Shown here one piece after another: positions 19,113 through 28,185 of a DNA stretch of 64,000 nucleotides (its first letter is position 1; each line of letters begins with the position of its first letter). A model generated the notes under the pieces. It saw only the letters and a program-made list of their open reading frames with translations. It had not been told where the DNA came from and made no database searches. Source of the stretch: Rossellomorea vietnamensis (GTDB lineage Bacteria; Bacillota; Bacilli; Bacillales; Bacillaceae_B); assembly GCF_008180415.1 (NCBI RefSeq), contig NZ_VTEI01000003.1, forward strand, positions 643,556-707,555. The letters run 5' to 3'. Position numbers and translations under genes: made by a program.

Positions 19113-19136
19113 CTCTCAAAATTTTTTTGAGAGGTG
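19113..19136 (+). promoter_or_regulatory. Hairpin overlapping the betaine transporter ribosome binding site
   Basis: CTCTCAAAA (19113-19121) can pair perfectly with TTTTGAGAG (19125-19133). The Shine-Dalgarno segment GAGAGGTG begins inside the right arm, 4 bases before the ATG at 19141, so the fold would hide most of it. Confidence 0.55.
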
Positions 19137-19140
19137 AAGT

Positions 19141-20631
19141 ATGAAAAAAGCGACACATGTATTTTGGTTTGCACTGGCTATCTCATTGATAGTCGTCATT
19201 TGGGGAGCTGTGGCTCCTGAACATCTGAATAGTTTTTCTTCTGAATTGACCGGCCGTATATTAAGTGACTTTGGCTGGTTCTACTTGCTGATTGTTATCG
19301 CCATTCTTCTTTTCTGTGTTTTCCTGATGTTTTCCCGATTTGGCAAGTTAAAACTGGGAAAGAAGGATGACGAGCCCGAGTTTAGCAGATCTTCTTGGTT
19401 TGCTATGCTCTTCAGTGCCGGAATGGGGATTGGCCTTGTCTTTTGGACAACCGCTGAGCCTATTTCCCACGCATTTATCAGCAGCCCTACTAGTGAAGAA
19501 GGATCGAATGAAGCAATAAAAGAAGCGCTGAAGTATTCCTTCTTTCACTGGGGCATCCACGCCTGGGCCGTATACGCAATCGTCGGATTGATTTTGGCCT
19601 ATTTCAAATTTAACAAAGGAGCACCTGGATTAATTAGTGCCACTCTTACTCCATTATTTGGAGAAGAACTTATGAGGGGACCGCTCGGAAAAATGGTCGA
19701 TGTTCTGGCTGTATTTGCGACTGTCATCGGCGTAGCAGCCACACTGGGTTTCGGTTCTGCACAAATTACCGGAGGACTCTCCTATCTATTTGGTGTTCCT
19801 GACACTTTTGCTGTACAGCTGACCATACTTGCGGTTGCCACCGTGCTGTTCATCTGGTCCGCCTGGTCCGGGATCGGAAAAGGCATCAAATACTTAAGTA
19901 ATATCAATATGGGACTCGCGATATTATTGCTGATCACTCTGTTTATTGTGGGACCGACGATGTATATCCTCAATATGTTCACTCATACTCTGGGGAGCTA
20001 TGTCTCTGACTTCTTTGATATGAGCCTGAGACTTGCTCCTTTGAGTGAAGACAACCGGAGCTGGATTGATGGCTGGACCATCTTCTACTGGGCTTGGTGG
20101 ATTTCCTGGGCACCATTTGTCGGCATCTTCATCGCCCGTATTTCAAAAGGCCGGACTGTAAAGGAATTCCTTTTTGGTGTACTCCTGCTTCCATCACTGG
20201 TCTGCTTCATCTTCTTCGCTGTGTTCGGGGTTTCTGCCCTGAACCTTGAGCAGCTTGGTACAGCAGCCATTTCTGACCTCACATTGGAAACCTCTACATT
20301 CGGAGTGCTTGCAGAGTATCCTTTGGGAATGTTCATGTCCATCCTGACCATTGTGGTGATTGCGATTTTCTTCATTACCTCTGCAGATTCGGCAACCTTC
20401 GTACTGGGCATGCTGAGCACAAACGGACAGCTGAACCCTGGCAACTCTGTGAAAATTGGCTGGGGATTGATTCAATCCACTATTGCTGCAGTCGTAGTCT
20501 ATTTTGGCGGTACACAAGGTCTGCAGAATATGCTGATCATTGCGGCCCTGCCGTTTGCAGTGGTCATGATTCTCATGTGCTTCTCTTTCTTAAAAGACAT
20601 ACAGAAAGAAGTGAAATCCCAGCGGAAGTGA
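19141..20631 (+). CDS. opuD: BCCT-family glycine betaine transporter
   Basis: A 496-residue betaine/choline/carnitine transporter with 12 membrane helices. It carries the family glycine stretch GMGIGLVFW in TM3 and the aromatic TM8 segment WAWWISWAPFVGIFIARISKGRT that builds the trimethylammonium-binding box. BCCT carriers import osmoprotectants, here probably glycine betaine, with sodium. Both terminal tails are short (the C-tail ends KDIQKEVKSQRK), in contrast to osmosensing BetP. A hairpin overlaps its ribosome binding site; a terminator follows. Naming as OpuD is by family, not proven substrate. Confidence 0.88.
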   Translation: MKKATHVFWFALAISLIVVIWGAVAPEHLNSFSSELTGRILSDFGWFYLLIVIAILLFCVFLMFSRFGKLKLGKKDDEPEFSRSSWFAMLFSAGMGIGLVFWTTAEPISHAFISSPTSEEGSNEAIKEALKYSFFHWGIHAWAVYAIVGLILAYFKFNKGAPGLISATLTPLFGEELMRGPLGKMVDVLAVFATVIGVAATLGFGSAQITGGLSYLFGVPDTFAVQLTILAVATVLFIWSAWSGIGKGIKYLSNINMGLAILLLITLFIVGPTMYILNMFTHTLGSYVSDFFDMSLRLAPLSEDNRSWIDGWTIFYWAWWISWAPFVGIFIARISKGRTVKEFLFGVLLLPSLVCFIFFAVFGVSALNLEQLGTAAISDLTLETSTFGVLAEYPLGMFMSILTIVVIAIFFITSADSATFVLGMLSTNGQLNPGNSVKIGWGLIQSTIAAVVVYFGGTQGLQNMLIIAALPFAVVMILMCFSFLKDIQKEVKSQRK

Positions 20632-20663
20632 ATCAAGAAATTCAATCTAAGAGTATCCAATAC

Positions 20664-20697
20664 AAGCACTGTTCCTTCAATGGAGCAGTGCTTTTCT
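20664..20697 (+). terminator. Intrinsic terminator of opuD
   Basis: AAGCACTG / CAGTGCTT stem with additional CC/GG pairs and a TTTTC tail. Confidence 0.8.
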
Positions 20698-20843
20698 ATT
20701 ATCATATGAAAATAAGGTATAATGAAGTTATCAGAATACTTAAACCATTAAATGTGGCTGGCCGGATAAAGCTGGCTATGAAATGACCTGTATGATCATT
20801 GTTCTGCTTTATAAAAAATGAAAATGAAGGGAGAAATGACAAA

Positions 20844-21221
20844 ATGGAAGAGAACTCTATACAGAAGATTGGACAAATTGGGATACCTGTACAAAACATC
20901 GACCGCGCTGTTGAATTCTATAAAGAAAAGCTGGGCTTGACCCTTCTCTTTAACACTGACAGCATGGCTTTTCTTCAATGCAGCGGGCTGCGGCTTATGC
21001 TGACACTGCCGGAAAAAGAGGAATTTGCCAAAGCGAGTTCAGTCATTTATTTTGAAGTTAATGATATTAAGGCATCCTATCAACAGTTGAAAGAAAAAGG
21101 GGTAATCTTTACAGATGAACCACATGTAGTCGCTAAGATGGGGCAGACAGAGACTTGGATGACCTTTTTCAAAGACACAGAGGATAACACTCATGCGCTG
21201 ATGAGTGAAGTATTTGCTTGA
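20844..21221 (+). CDS. VOC-family (glyoxalase/bleomycin-resistance fold) protein
   Basis: A 125-residue vicinal-oxygen-chelate protein with two beta-alpha-beta-beta-beta modules: IGQIGIPVQNIDRAVEFYKEKLGL at the start and SSVIYFEVNDIKASYQQLKEKGV in the second half. Candidate metal ligands are hard to place: the usual first-position His is not evident in IGQIGI, and the last module ends THALMSE, so metal binding is uncertain. The start is set to the ATG at 20844, after GAAGGGAG; the longer frame has no site. Function unknown. Confidence 0.78.
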   Translation: MEENSIQKIGQIGIPVQNIDRAVEFYKEKLGLTLLFNTDSMAFLQCSGLRLMLTLPEKEEFAKASSVIYFEVNDIKASYQQLKEKGVIFTDEPHVVAKMGQTETWMTFFKDTEDNTHALMSEVFA

Positions 21222-21290
21222 AGCATGAACTCATTAATGCAGATGTGCCCGCCAACTGCCACTCTGCAGTCATAAGGGTATCTGTTTAAT

Positions 21291-21328
21291 AAGCGGCTGG
21301 ATCCTCTCATGGACCCGCCGCTCTTTTG
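21291..21328 (+). terminator. Intrinsic terminator of VOC gene
   Basis: AGCGGC...GG pairs with CC...GCCGCT and is followed by CTTTTGTT; it lies directly against the convergent downstream gene. Confidence 0.65.
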
Positions 21329-22009
21329 TTATTTCTTCTGATCTCTCCTATACAAGTCCATAGACTTATATCCCGCTGATAATACCTCTTCCACCTGATT
21401 CAAGTGCTTTTCCTGTGTCTCTTTTCTTTTGGCGCTGTAGACATAGCGGGCCCAATCCTTTTGATATCCAAATGTCAGCCCGTTATAAATAGCAAGGATC
21501 TCTTGGCTGCCCTTCAAGAAATCCCTTACTTCCTCAATATTTTCGATATAGTCATCCACACACTGGCTTCTTTTTACAGAAGCTTTCTTCTTCTGAGGCT
21601 GGGCTTTCATTCCGACAACTGTATATGTTTCATTTAAGCTGACCACCCTGGAGAACTTTAGATTGCTGTCGTGAACAAAACCTTCTTCATTATAATAATC
21701 CTCATTATAAATGCTGTCCCGCTCTATGTACTGGTCATACTCCCGATTATTTTTCTTAGGGTAAGCGAAGTAAAGATAGCCATTATCCTTTATCAGCTGT
21801 TGTTCCACCGCAGCCTTCAAATGTTTTCTGAATTCCTCCAGGGAGAAAATGAAAATAAAGACCAAATCATACTGTTATTCCTTGATGGAGCTGTCATAGG
21901 CCAGGTCCTTGAAATCCTGAAATTTATTAGGAAGGTTAAGGACTGCCCTTGAAGAAAACTTCTGTAAATTCAACTTCTCAATAATGCTTTTCTGCGAATT
22001 AGTGTTCAT
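21329..22009 (-). pseudogene. YdeI/OmpD-associated-like protein interrupted by in-frame TAA
   Basis: A frame of about 226 codons starts at the ATG at 22009 (AAAGGAG 6 bases upstream) but meets TAA at complement(21875-21877). The same frame then continues as QYDLVFIFIFSLEEF to the end at 21329. The split parts are 44 and about 180 codons. The C-terminal segment DWARYVYSAKRKETQEKHLNQVEEVLSAG looks like the OmdA/YdeI C-terminal helical motif. The stop most likely replaces a Glu or Gln codon. Role unknown. Confidence 0.7.
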
Positions 22010-22199
22010 TAATGGCTCCTTTCTTAGTGTTTGGGTTGAAGAAAACGAAGGGTGACTGTTGTGCATTTTTCAATGCTGCTGTTAATTTGCATGGTATCCT
22101 CTTACTTTTCTACGATATTATAGCAAAAATTTAGTCAATTACTCTTTGATCCAATTTCCACGGAAAAGATCCTGTTATAAAGGAAGATGAATTAGAGTG

Positions 22200-22247
22200 T
22201 TCGCTAAAAAAAGAAGAACACACCAGTTTACAAGGTGTGTCCTTCTA
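22200..22247 (-). terminator. Intrinsic terminator of htpX
   Basis: On the minus strand GAAGGACACACC pairs with GGTGTGTTCTTC and is followed by seven T. Confidence 0.88.
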
Positions 22248-22266
22248 TCATCTTTATAATAAATTC

Positions 22267-23148
22267 TTATCTTTCCTCAAGCCTGTTGATTCGATCATCT
22301 AAATCAGGGTGCGTCGAGAAGAGCGGCGATTTTCGCTTGCCGCTGATTTTCAAAGTGGCAACAGATGTGTCTTGCTCCTCTACTACACGGTTAGAATAGG
22401 CTTTAAGCATGCGGAGGGCGTGGACCATTTTATCCTTGCCGGCAAGGTCTGCTCCACCTCGGTCGGCATGAAACTCTCTGTATCGCGAAAACGCGAAAAC
22501 GACTAAGCTTCCCAATATGGAGAAGACTATCTGGAATACGATTACGGCGATGAAATGGACGATTGGAGCCATATCTTCTCTGACGAAACGTGATGCGATC
22601 CAAGCAGCAATCCTTGCCAGGAACACGACGAACGTATTGACGACACCTTGCAGCAGCGTCATAGTGACCATGTCACCATTGGCGATGTGGGCCACTTCAT
22701 GGGCAATGACACCTTCTACGGCATCATCATCCATTTCGCGCAGCAGGCCTGTTGAAACAGCAACCAAGGAACGTTTCTTGGACGGGCCAGTAGCAAATGC
22801 ATTGACTTCAGGGGAATCATAAATACCGACTTCAGGCATGTGCATTAATCCAGCAGCTTTGGACAGGCGATGAACCTTTTCCACCACTTCTCGCTCCATC
22901 GCAGACAGGGGCTGGTTCGGATCCAACACTCGGACGTTCATCATCTTTTTCGCTATCCAGCGTGACATTGCCAGCGAGATGAAGGATCCCGAGAAACCGA
23001 TCATCGCACTGAATATCAGCAAAGCTCCAAAATCGATGCCGCCTTGTCTATTAATATAATTACCTGCTCCAGTTATGGAGAAAATAATACTAATCGTCAG
23101 CAATACGAGAATATTCGTTAAAAGAAAATATAGAATACGTTTACCCAT
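22267..23148 (-). CDS. htpX: Membrane zinc metalloprotease HtpX
   Basis: A 293-residue M48-family membrane protease that degrades misfolded membrane proteins with the active site facing the cytoplasm. Two N-terminal membrane helices (about 5-28 and 37-60), the zinc motif [10 protein letters not shown] (about residue 147), two further hydrophobic segments, and the third zinc ligand Glu in the [14 protein letters not shown] segment. Length and layout are standard. Its regulator is not adjacent. Confidence 0.95.
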   Translation of the reverse strand: MGKRILYFLLTNILVLLTISIIFSITGAGNYINRQGGIDFGALLIFSAMIGFSGSFISLAMSRWIAKKMMNVRVLDPNQPLSAMEREVVEKVHRLSKAAGLMHMPEVGIYDSPEVNAFATGPSKKRSLVAVSTGLLREMDDDAVEGVIAHEVAHIANGDMVTMTLLQGVVNTFVVFLARIAAWIASRFVREDMAPIVHFIAVIVFQIVFSILGSLVVFAFSRYREFHADRGGADLAGKDKMVHALRMLKAYSNRVVEEQDTSVATLKISGKRKSPLFSTHPDLDDRINRLEER

Positions 23149-23351
23149 TTTATCTCCCTCTCTTTTTCAAGTTCAAATGAACCTGTATATGAACTTATTA
23201 TATGATCTTTCCGCTTTAATATCAATCTAATTTTATTACCAAATAACGCTTCTTTGTAGCGTCAGTCCCGTTAAGGATTGACTGTATGGGTATCAACAAT
23301 TAGGATTAAAGAATATATGGAGCAAAATTGGAAGAATCAGGGGTGATGGAC

Positions 23352-24107
23352 ATGGAAGCCTTCAAACTATCCAGAAAAAATATGGCTGATTTACTACTTT
23401 CATTGAGCAATGCAACGGAACAATCACCATTAATGGTGCTGCAGGATGCCTGGACCTCGTCACACGAGGATAAAATAAAAAATGGAACGACATTAAATGC
23501 GTTCCTCTCTACAGAAATGCCAGCCATTTTCGAAAAATTTATAAAGACTGAAAGTGAAGAAATTGGTTTTTCCATCAATGAAATTGTGTCTCTTGGAAAC
23601 CAGATTGAATTTACGAATCTCTCTCCAAGCGCAGTCCAAAACTGGGTTAAGAGAGATGTGAAAGAGCTTATAGGTTCACCGCAAATAGGAAGAAAATATA
23701 CAGTCGACCAGGCAGCTATCCTCTTCATCGTAGAGGATCTGAAGGCGGCTCTCGACTTTGAATCCATCAGGAAAGTTCTTACCATGATTTTTAATAATCC
23801 TGAAGACCGAACAGATGATTTGGTCAATCCCGTTGATTTATATTCTGCCTACGCTTCGGTTTTTGATAAAATCCACCATCATACAGCCCCTTCTTTGCAT
23901 AACGCATCCTCCATGAATGGGTGTGTCGCTGCAATAATAAAGGAGGAATGCCAGACCTCCCTGCCTGTATTTAATGGTGTAGGCAAAGAGAACCTGGACA
24001 TTGTGTTAAATGTCCTGATATCCTCTTCTCTTACCGTGCAAGCAGCATATTATCAATCATTGGCCAGCAGGTATGCCAGTGCCGCCTTATTTCTGAAAGG
24101 TATGTAA
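23352..24107 (+). CDS. DUF1836 domain-containing protein
   Basis: A 251-residue cytoplasmic protein whose central part, TNLSPSAVQNWVKRDVKELIGSP followed by RKYTVDQAAILFIVEDL, resembles the MerR-like winged-helix of DUF1836 proteins. That makes a DNA-binding regulator likely. The start is taken at the ATG at 23352, with AGGGGTG 6 bases upstream; other in-frame codons (23328, 23346) are badly spaced. The C-terminal 100 residues are helical with no known motif. Monocistronic with a strong terminator. Target unknown. Confidence 0.75.
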   Translation: MEAFKLSRKNMADLLLSLSNATEQSPLMVLQDAWTSSHEDKIKNGTTLNAFLSTEMPAIFEKFIKTESEEIGFSINEIVSLGNQIEFTNLSPSAVQNWVKRDVKELIGSPQIGRKYTVDQAAILFIVEDLKAALDFESIRKVLTMIFNNPEDRTDDLVNPVDLYSAYASVFDKIHHHTAPSLHNASSMNGCVAAIIKEECQTSLPVFNGVGKENLDIVLNVLISSSLTVQAAYYQSLASRYASAALFLKGM

Positions 24108-24206
24108 AAAAAGCGGTAGCGGCCTGATCGGTCCTGCGGAGTCGTGCAGCTGGAGTGGAAATCCATTACTTTTTCCCAGCCACAATCTTAGAGAAAACAG
24201 CCTTTT

Positions 24207-24264
24207 AAAAAAGGATCTTTTCGCTTCTTCAACTAGTGAATCAGCGAAAAGATCCTTTTTATTT
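24207..24264 (+). terminator. Intrinsic terminator of DUF1836 gene
   Basis: A long stem AAAGGATCTTTTCGCT / AGCGAAAAGATCCTTT with a TTTATTT tail. The preceding 24120-24200 is a degraded intergenic repeat (GTGGAAATCCATTACTTTTT, similar to 2450-2540). Confidence 0.88.
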
Positions 24265-24317
24265 GTATCAAGCGGAAGCCTACTGGCCCTGAAAACAATT
24301 GCCCATAAGGGATGATA

Positions 24318-25187
24318 TCAAGGTCTGATCATCATCCAGCTGCCCACATGGTGAACCGCTGTCCCGTGAAATCCGGCTTGGTTCTCATAATACGCTTTCA
24401 CTTTACCAAGTTGATCATTCATGTAGGTTTCTCCCTCTTCAAAGAAAGAAATCGCGTCTCCTTCACTGGTCTCCCCGGTTTCTACACCTACCACCAATCT
24501 TTTTGAGTATCTTCCTGCCCACTCTATTTCTCTGCTGACAAAATCCGTAATTAAAGCAGCGCTGTCCCTGTAGGCCATGATGGTTACTCCATCGGTTCCT
24601 GCTATGACCCATTCAGCCAGCAATCCTTTGCCATATATATTATTATAAGAAATTTCATCGAACCAAAATGGCATATCTGCTTCAAGAGGGAGATTTAAAT
24701 TCTCTGCACTGTTTTTCGCCCTCAACAATAGTGCCTGATAGGATTTTACTGTGGCGGCCCGCTTGGAATTCCATCCGCTGTAAAGGTACGGCTCTACATC
24801 AAGATGCACTCCTGAAAACTTTTGTTGAGGTGAAGCCTCTTCTTGATAGCTGCCGAGCCATGCCATCATCTGGTCCTGGTTGACGTATCCTTTAGGTGCT
24901 GCCCACCCCGGTGCACCGTCCAGTGCATATATTTCCATGCCTTTTGCAGAGGACTTTTCAATAAAACTCTGGTATATAGATGCTGAGATATTTCTATCAA
25001 TCTGGAGGTACACCTTGTTAAGCTCTTTACTCTCCAAAAAGTCGAGAATGCCTTCTTCATCATTGACGATCATCCAAGGATTCCAAAGCCATGTTGCGTG
25101 ATCGTAAGTTATTGATGCATTCACCCCATCCTCCGTCCCTCCTGCTAAAGCAGTGAAAAGCAGTATCACCATTATCCATTTTTTCAA
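24318..25187 (-). CDS. Secreted TIM-barrel-like protein, function unknown
   Basis: I set the start at a TTG (25187) because TGGAGG lies 8 bases upstream and it gives a clean signal peptide, MKKWIMVILLFTALAGG. An ATG at 25202 overlaps that same site, and the longer frame has none. The mature protein has alternating strand/helix blocks with SGVHLDVEPYLYSGW, a DxE-type acidic motif on a beta strand that recalls GH18-like or related barrel hydrolases, plus EADMPFWFDE and GVTIMAYRD. I do not recognise the exact family; a wall- or polysaccharide-acting hydrolase is an inference from the fold. No partner genes. Confidence 0.65.
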   Translation of the reverse strand: MKKWIMVILLFTALAGGTEDGVNASITYDHATWLWNPWMIVNDEEGILDFLESKELNKVYLQIDRNISASIYQSFIEKSSAKGMEIYALDGAPGWAAPKGYVNQDQMMAWLGSYQEEASPQQKFSGVHLDVEPYLYSGWNSKRAATVKSYQALLLRAKNSAENLNLPLEADMPFWFDEISYNNIYGKGLLAEWVIAGTDGVTIMAYRDSAALITDFVSREIEWAGRYSKRLVVGVETGETSEGDAISFFEEGETYMNDQLGKVKAYYENQAGFHGTAVHHVGSWMMIRP

Positions 25188-25403
25188 CCGATTATCCTCC
25201 ATTCCGAGGCCGCGGCCCTCAGAAAGAGGCACCTGGCAGCCTGACAACCATACGCTATTGAAAGCGGACAGGCTCATGGCTTTGCGTCCTTCCCTTTCGG
25301 AGAAGTTTGCCTTTTTCAGATTATTTTGCTCTTATTATATCCCTTCCCCTTTTTGGTGTCTATTCCAATTGAGGATGTTTCACGTGAAACAATTTTATGA
25401 AAC

Positions 25404-25680
25404 AAAAGCGTAAGCGCCTTGGTCAGCCCCGACAGGCAAATGTTCCTCAGAGAATAAAAGGTGCTCTTCCCTTTTATTCTCTGAGGGTTATTTGACCCCG
25501 AGGGGCTAGGCGCTGAAGCTGGATGAAACAAAAGCGTAAGCGCCTTGGCCAGCCCCGACAGAAAAATATATCGAAGAGAAAAAAGCGGTCTTTCCTTTTA
25601 TTGTCTTTGGTTTTTAACTTTTAGGGCACAGCCCAGTCCAGTGGTTGCAAAACCTTTGGCACTGAAGCTGCATGCGGATA
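25404..25680 (+). repeat. Palindromic dispersed repeat (family P), two tandem units
   Basis: Units start at about 25404 and 25530 (126-base period, measured at TAAGCGCCTTGG). The first has a perfect 17-bp inner stem CCTCAGAGAATAAAAGG / CCTTTTATTCTCTGAGG inside outer arms AGCCCC / GGGGCT. The second is diverged after the inner stem. The rest of 25188-25736 is AT-rich without a gene. Confidence 0.85.
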
Positions 25681-25689
25681 GCTGAAATA

Positions 25690-25722
25690 CAAAAAACGGA
25701 CTCTAATGAAAGAGTCCGTAAT
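25690..25722 (-). terminator. Intrinsic terminator of TerC-family gene
   Basis: On the minus strand ACGGACTCT / AGAGTCCGT stem with TTTTTT tail. Confidence 0.9.
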
Positions 25723-25736
25723 TATTTATCCTATTA

Positions 25737-26510
25737 TTAATGCCCGCCCTGTGAAGATTCCTTCTTCTCAGGTGCGAACCAGCCGAACAAAGCGATCCCT
25801 ACTAGAATTCCGTAGAATGTGATCGTCCATCCTGTGCTGTGAGGGAAATGGTGATCAAGTACACCAATATCCTCATGGGCAAGGGTGATAACAGCAAGCT
25901 TCACACCTACCCACGCTACTATTGCATATGCTGTTGTTTCCAATGCCGGGCGTTTGGCAAGTAACTGTACAAACCAAGTTGCAGCATACTTAATCAAAAT
26001 CAGTCCGGCGATTCCGCCAAGAACAACCACTATGAACTTACCAGCATCCATACCTCCGAATTGGCCGAGGCCTGAATCAGGCAAACCAAGAGCAAGGGCA
26101 ACAGCCGCAAGAATCGAATCGATCGCAAAAGCAAGATCGGCTAATCCGATTTTACCAACAGTCGGCCAAAAGCCTTTCCCCTTTGCTTCTTTTTCAATTT
26201 CCTCTTCTATATTCTCATTCTCTTTACCAAACTTGGCGGTAATTAAGTGTTTACCTCCCAAGTAAATAAGGTAGGCAGCACCGATTGCCTGCACCTGCCA
26301 TACATTGGCGATGAATGAGATAGCGAAAAGAGCACCGAACCTGAAAAAGAATGCCATCAGGATTCCGTAACTGATTGCCTTTTTCTTTTGGTCATCCGGT
26401 AAATGTTTTGCAATGACGGCTAATACAAGCGCGTTATCTGCCGACAGCAAACCTTCCAGTCCAATTAAGATTAATAATGCCCAACCATATTCCAGCCAGA
26501 TCGACTCCAA
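25737..26510 (-). CDS. TerC-family membrane protein (YkoY/MeeY-like), Mn-riboswitch controlled
   Basis: A 257-residue TerC protein with seven or so membrane helices. GLEGLLSADNALV (about residues 19-31) and GLADLAFAIDSILAA (about 125) hold the conserved intramembrane Asp/Asn residues of the family. In B. subtilis the TerC proteins YceF and YkoY have been linked to manganese export and metalation of secreted enzymes, and ykoY is preceded by the same riboswitch class seen here. Start ATG at 26510 with GGAGAGG upstream; terminator directly downstream. Confidence 0.88.
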   Translation of the reverse strand: MESIWLEYGWALLILIGLEGLLSADNALVLAVIAKHLPDDQKKKAISYGILMAFFFRFGALFAISFIANVWQVQAIGAAYLIYLGGKHLITAKFGKENENIEEEIEKEAKGKGFWPTVGKIGLADLAFAIDSILAAVALALGLPDSGLGQFGGMDAGKFIVVVLGGIAGLILIKYAATWFVQLLAKRPALETTAYAIVAWVGVKLAVITLAHEDIGVLDHHFPHSTGWTITFYGILVGIALFGWFAPEKKESSQGGH

Positions 26511-26544
26511 AATACCTCTCCTTCCTATAAAAACAAAGTATTTG

Positions 26545-26637
26545 CAGTAAAGGTCTGGCTAACAATGTGAATTGCCAATAAAGCCGGAGGTAACCCTCGT
26601 GCTGACGACTTTATTTGTACAGCTACTCCCCTTTACT
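26545..26637 (-). ncRNA. yybP-ykoY manganese riboswitch
   Basis: Read on the minus strand, the leader begins AAAGGGGAGTAGCT, contains AAAGTCGTCAGCACG and CCTCCGGCTTTATTGG, and ends TTAGCCAGACCTTTACTGC, all characteristic of the yybP-ykoY class and very close to the ykoY leader of B. subtilis. P1 forms from the AAAGG and CCTTT ends. It lies 35 bases upstream of a TerC gene, the usual regulon member. It turns expression on when Mn2+ binds. Confidence 0.92.
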
Positions 26638-26642
26638 TTTAT

Positions 26643-26671
26643 ATAATGCTTATAAATAGGAAAAAAGTCAA
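26643..26671 (-). promoter_or_regulatory. Promoter of the riboswitch-TerC transcript
   Basis: Minus-strand TTGACT (26671-26666), 17-base spacer, CATTAT (26648-26643), a few bases before the riboswitch start. The interval 26672-27078 shows no gene, only AT-rich DNA and a small hairpin near 26820-26845. Confidence 0.6.
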
Positions 26672-27078
26672 AGAACTTCTCCCTTATTAGTCATTTTTAT
26701 AGATAGTTTTTTCTCCGCTTATCTTTACCTTCAGCTAAAGTATATATTCCTTCTCCCAATCGTTGTTAAACAATCTCAAAAGGTGATTTTTAAATAGCAG
26801 TTCCATACAGCCTTACACTCCGCAGGCATCAATCTGCCTCGTGGAGCAGGAAACTTCCATGCAGGATATGGATAGGAAGAATCTTTCTTCCAAACTTCAT
26901 CTAGTTACCACCAAACACAAATAAATCGCCGCTTCCTGGAATACAGCCGGCAGTTCTGGGAAGAATATCTGATAGAACCTGCTGTGGATCCATTTAAAAA
27001 ATCGTGCTTAATGATATCTCCATTAAACAATTTTGAAGGGCTCACAAAAGAAAAAAGTTTCGCAAAAGGAGCATCCCC

Positions 27079-27216
27079 ATGAGAAAAGATAATGAACCTG
27101 GCTGCGAGGAACAAGATTATCTTAACCACTTTTTGGTTGAACAAATTAACAGGATTACGGTTGAGGAACAGGAAGAACAGATGAAGGAAGAGCTGCGGCA
27201 TAGCAAATTGAATTGA
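27079..27216 (+). CDS. Small acidic protein, 45 residues, unknown
   Basis: ATG at 27079 follows AAAGGAG at 8 bases and opens a 45-codon frame beginning MRKDNEPGCEEQDYL and ending ELRHSKLN. It is charged, helical in character (VEEQEEQMKEEL), with no membrane span. The site quality is the main support; no homologue is recognised and no clear terminator follows. The following 27217-27498 contains no other gene. Confidence 0.45.
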   Translation: MRKDNEPGCEEQDYLNHFLVEQINRITVEEQEEQMKEELRHSKLN

Positions 27217-27498
27217 TATGTGATTATAAAGAGCCTTTAGTCTTTTTGATTTAAACGCCCTGCCCCTATTGAATGAGCCGGATTAAGAACTGGCTTCCCA
27301 GAGATAAGGAATGGATGAAGATTACTAGGCATAATAGTGGACTTTCAGGACTAATTAAAAAACCTTCTCATTTGAAGGCATCTCTTTTGAGAATCCTGCC
27401 GTTTTCTGTTAATTTTAATTTAGCTGATAATAGCTCTCAGCTAAACAGCTCTTAAACAGTTCACTGTTTAAGTATCTATCATTTAAAAAATTCTAATC

Positions 27499-27576
27499 TT
27501 GAAATCTATTTAAGTTTTATCCTTGACGTATAATAGATTCTATATAATAATATATATTAGATTAGAATTATTATAA
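27499..27576 (+). promoter_or_regulatory. ahpCF promoter region with PerR-like box
   Basis: TTAGAATTATTATAA at 27562-27576 matches the PerR/Fur-family consensus TTATAATNATTATAA except at one position. Upstream lie TTGACG (27523-27528) and TATAAT elements at 27529 and 27543; the exact -35/-10 pairing is unclear because the region is very AT-rich. ahpCF is a classical PerR target. Confidence 0.65.
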
Positions 27577-27608
27577 AAATTAACCATATTGAAGGAGGAC
27601 GACATACT

Positions 27609-28172
27609 ATGTCTCTTATCGGATCTGAAGTAAAACCATTTAAAGCACAAGCATTTAAAGATGGGGAGTTCATCGAAGTAACAGAAGAAAGCCTAAAAGG
27701 CCAATGGAGCATTTTCTGCTTCTACCCTGCAGATTTCACTTTCGTTTGCCCAACTGAGCTTGAAGATCTTCAAAACAACTACGAGGAGCTTAAATCTCTA
27801 GGTGTTGAAGTATATTCTGTTTCTACTGATACTCACTTTACACATAAAGGCTGGCACGACAGCTCAGAAACTATCGGTAAAATCAAGTATGCGATGATCG
27901 GTGACCCTTCTCAAAGAATCACTCGCAATTTTGAAGTATTAAACGAAGAAGATGGCCTTGCTGACCGTGGTACATTCATTATCGATCCAGACGGCGTCAT
28001 CCAAACAGTTGAAATCAACGCTGGCGGCATCGGCCGTGATGCAGATATCCTAGTAAGCAAAGTGAAGGCAGCACAGTATGTAAGAAAGAACCCAGGCGAA
28101 GTTTGCCCTGCAAAATGGCAGGAAGGTTCTGACACACTTAAGCCAAGCCTTGACCTTGTAGGCAAAATCTAA
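27609..28172 (+). CDS. ahpC: Alkyl hydroperoxide reductase peroxiredoxin subunit
   Basis: A 187-residue typical 2-Cys peroxiredoxin. The peroxidatic Cys sits in [10 protein letters not shown] (about residue 47) and the resolving Cys in GEVCPAKW (about 166). It reduces peroxides and is recycled by AhpF, encoded 13 bases downstream. GAAGGAGG precedes the ATG. Codon use is that of a highly expressed gene. A PerR-like box lies upstream. Confidence 0.97.
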   Translation: MSLIGSEVKPFKAQAFKDGEFIEVTEESLKGQWSIFCFYPADFTFVCPTELEDLQNNYEELKSLGVEVYSVSTDTHFTHKGWHDSSETIGKIKYAMIGDPSQRITRNFEVLNEEDGLADRGTFIIDPDGVIQTVEINAGGIGRDADILVSKVKAAQYVRKNPGEVCPAKWQEGSDTLKPSLDLVGKI

Positions 28173-28185
28173 GGAGTTGGAATAA

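Noticed and set aside
26905..27201. 98-codon minus-strand open frame
   Set aside because: No ribosome binding site; it is antisense to the better supported 45-codon frame at 27079.
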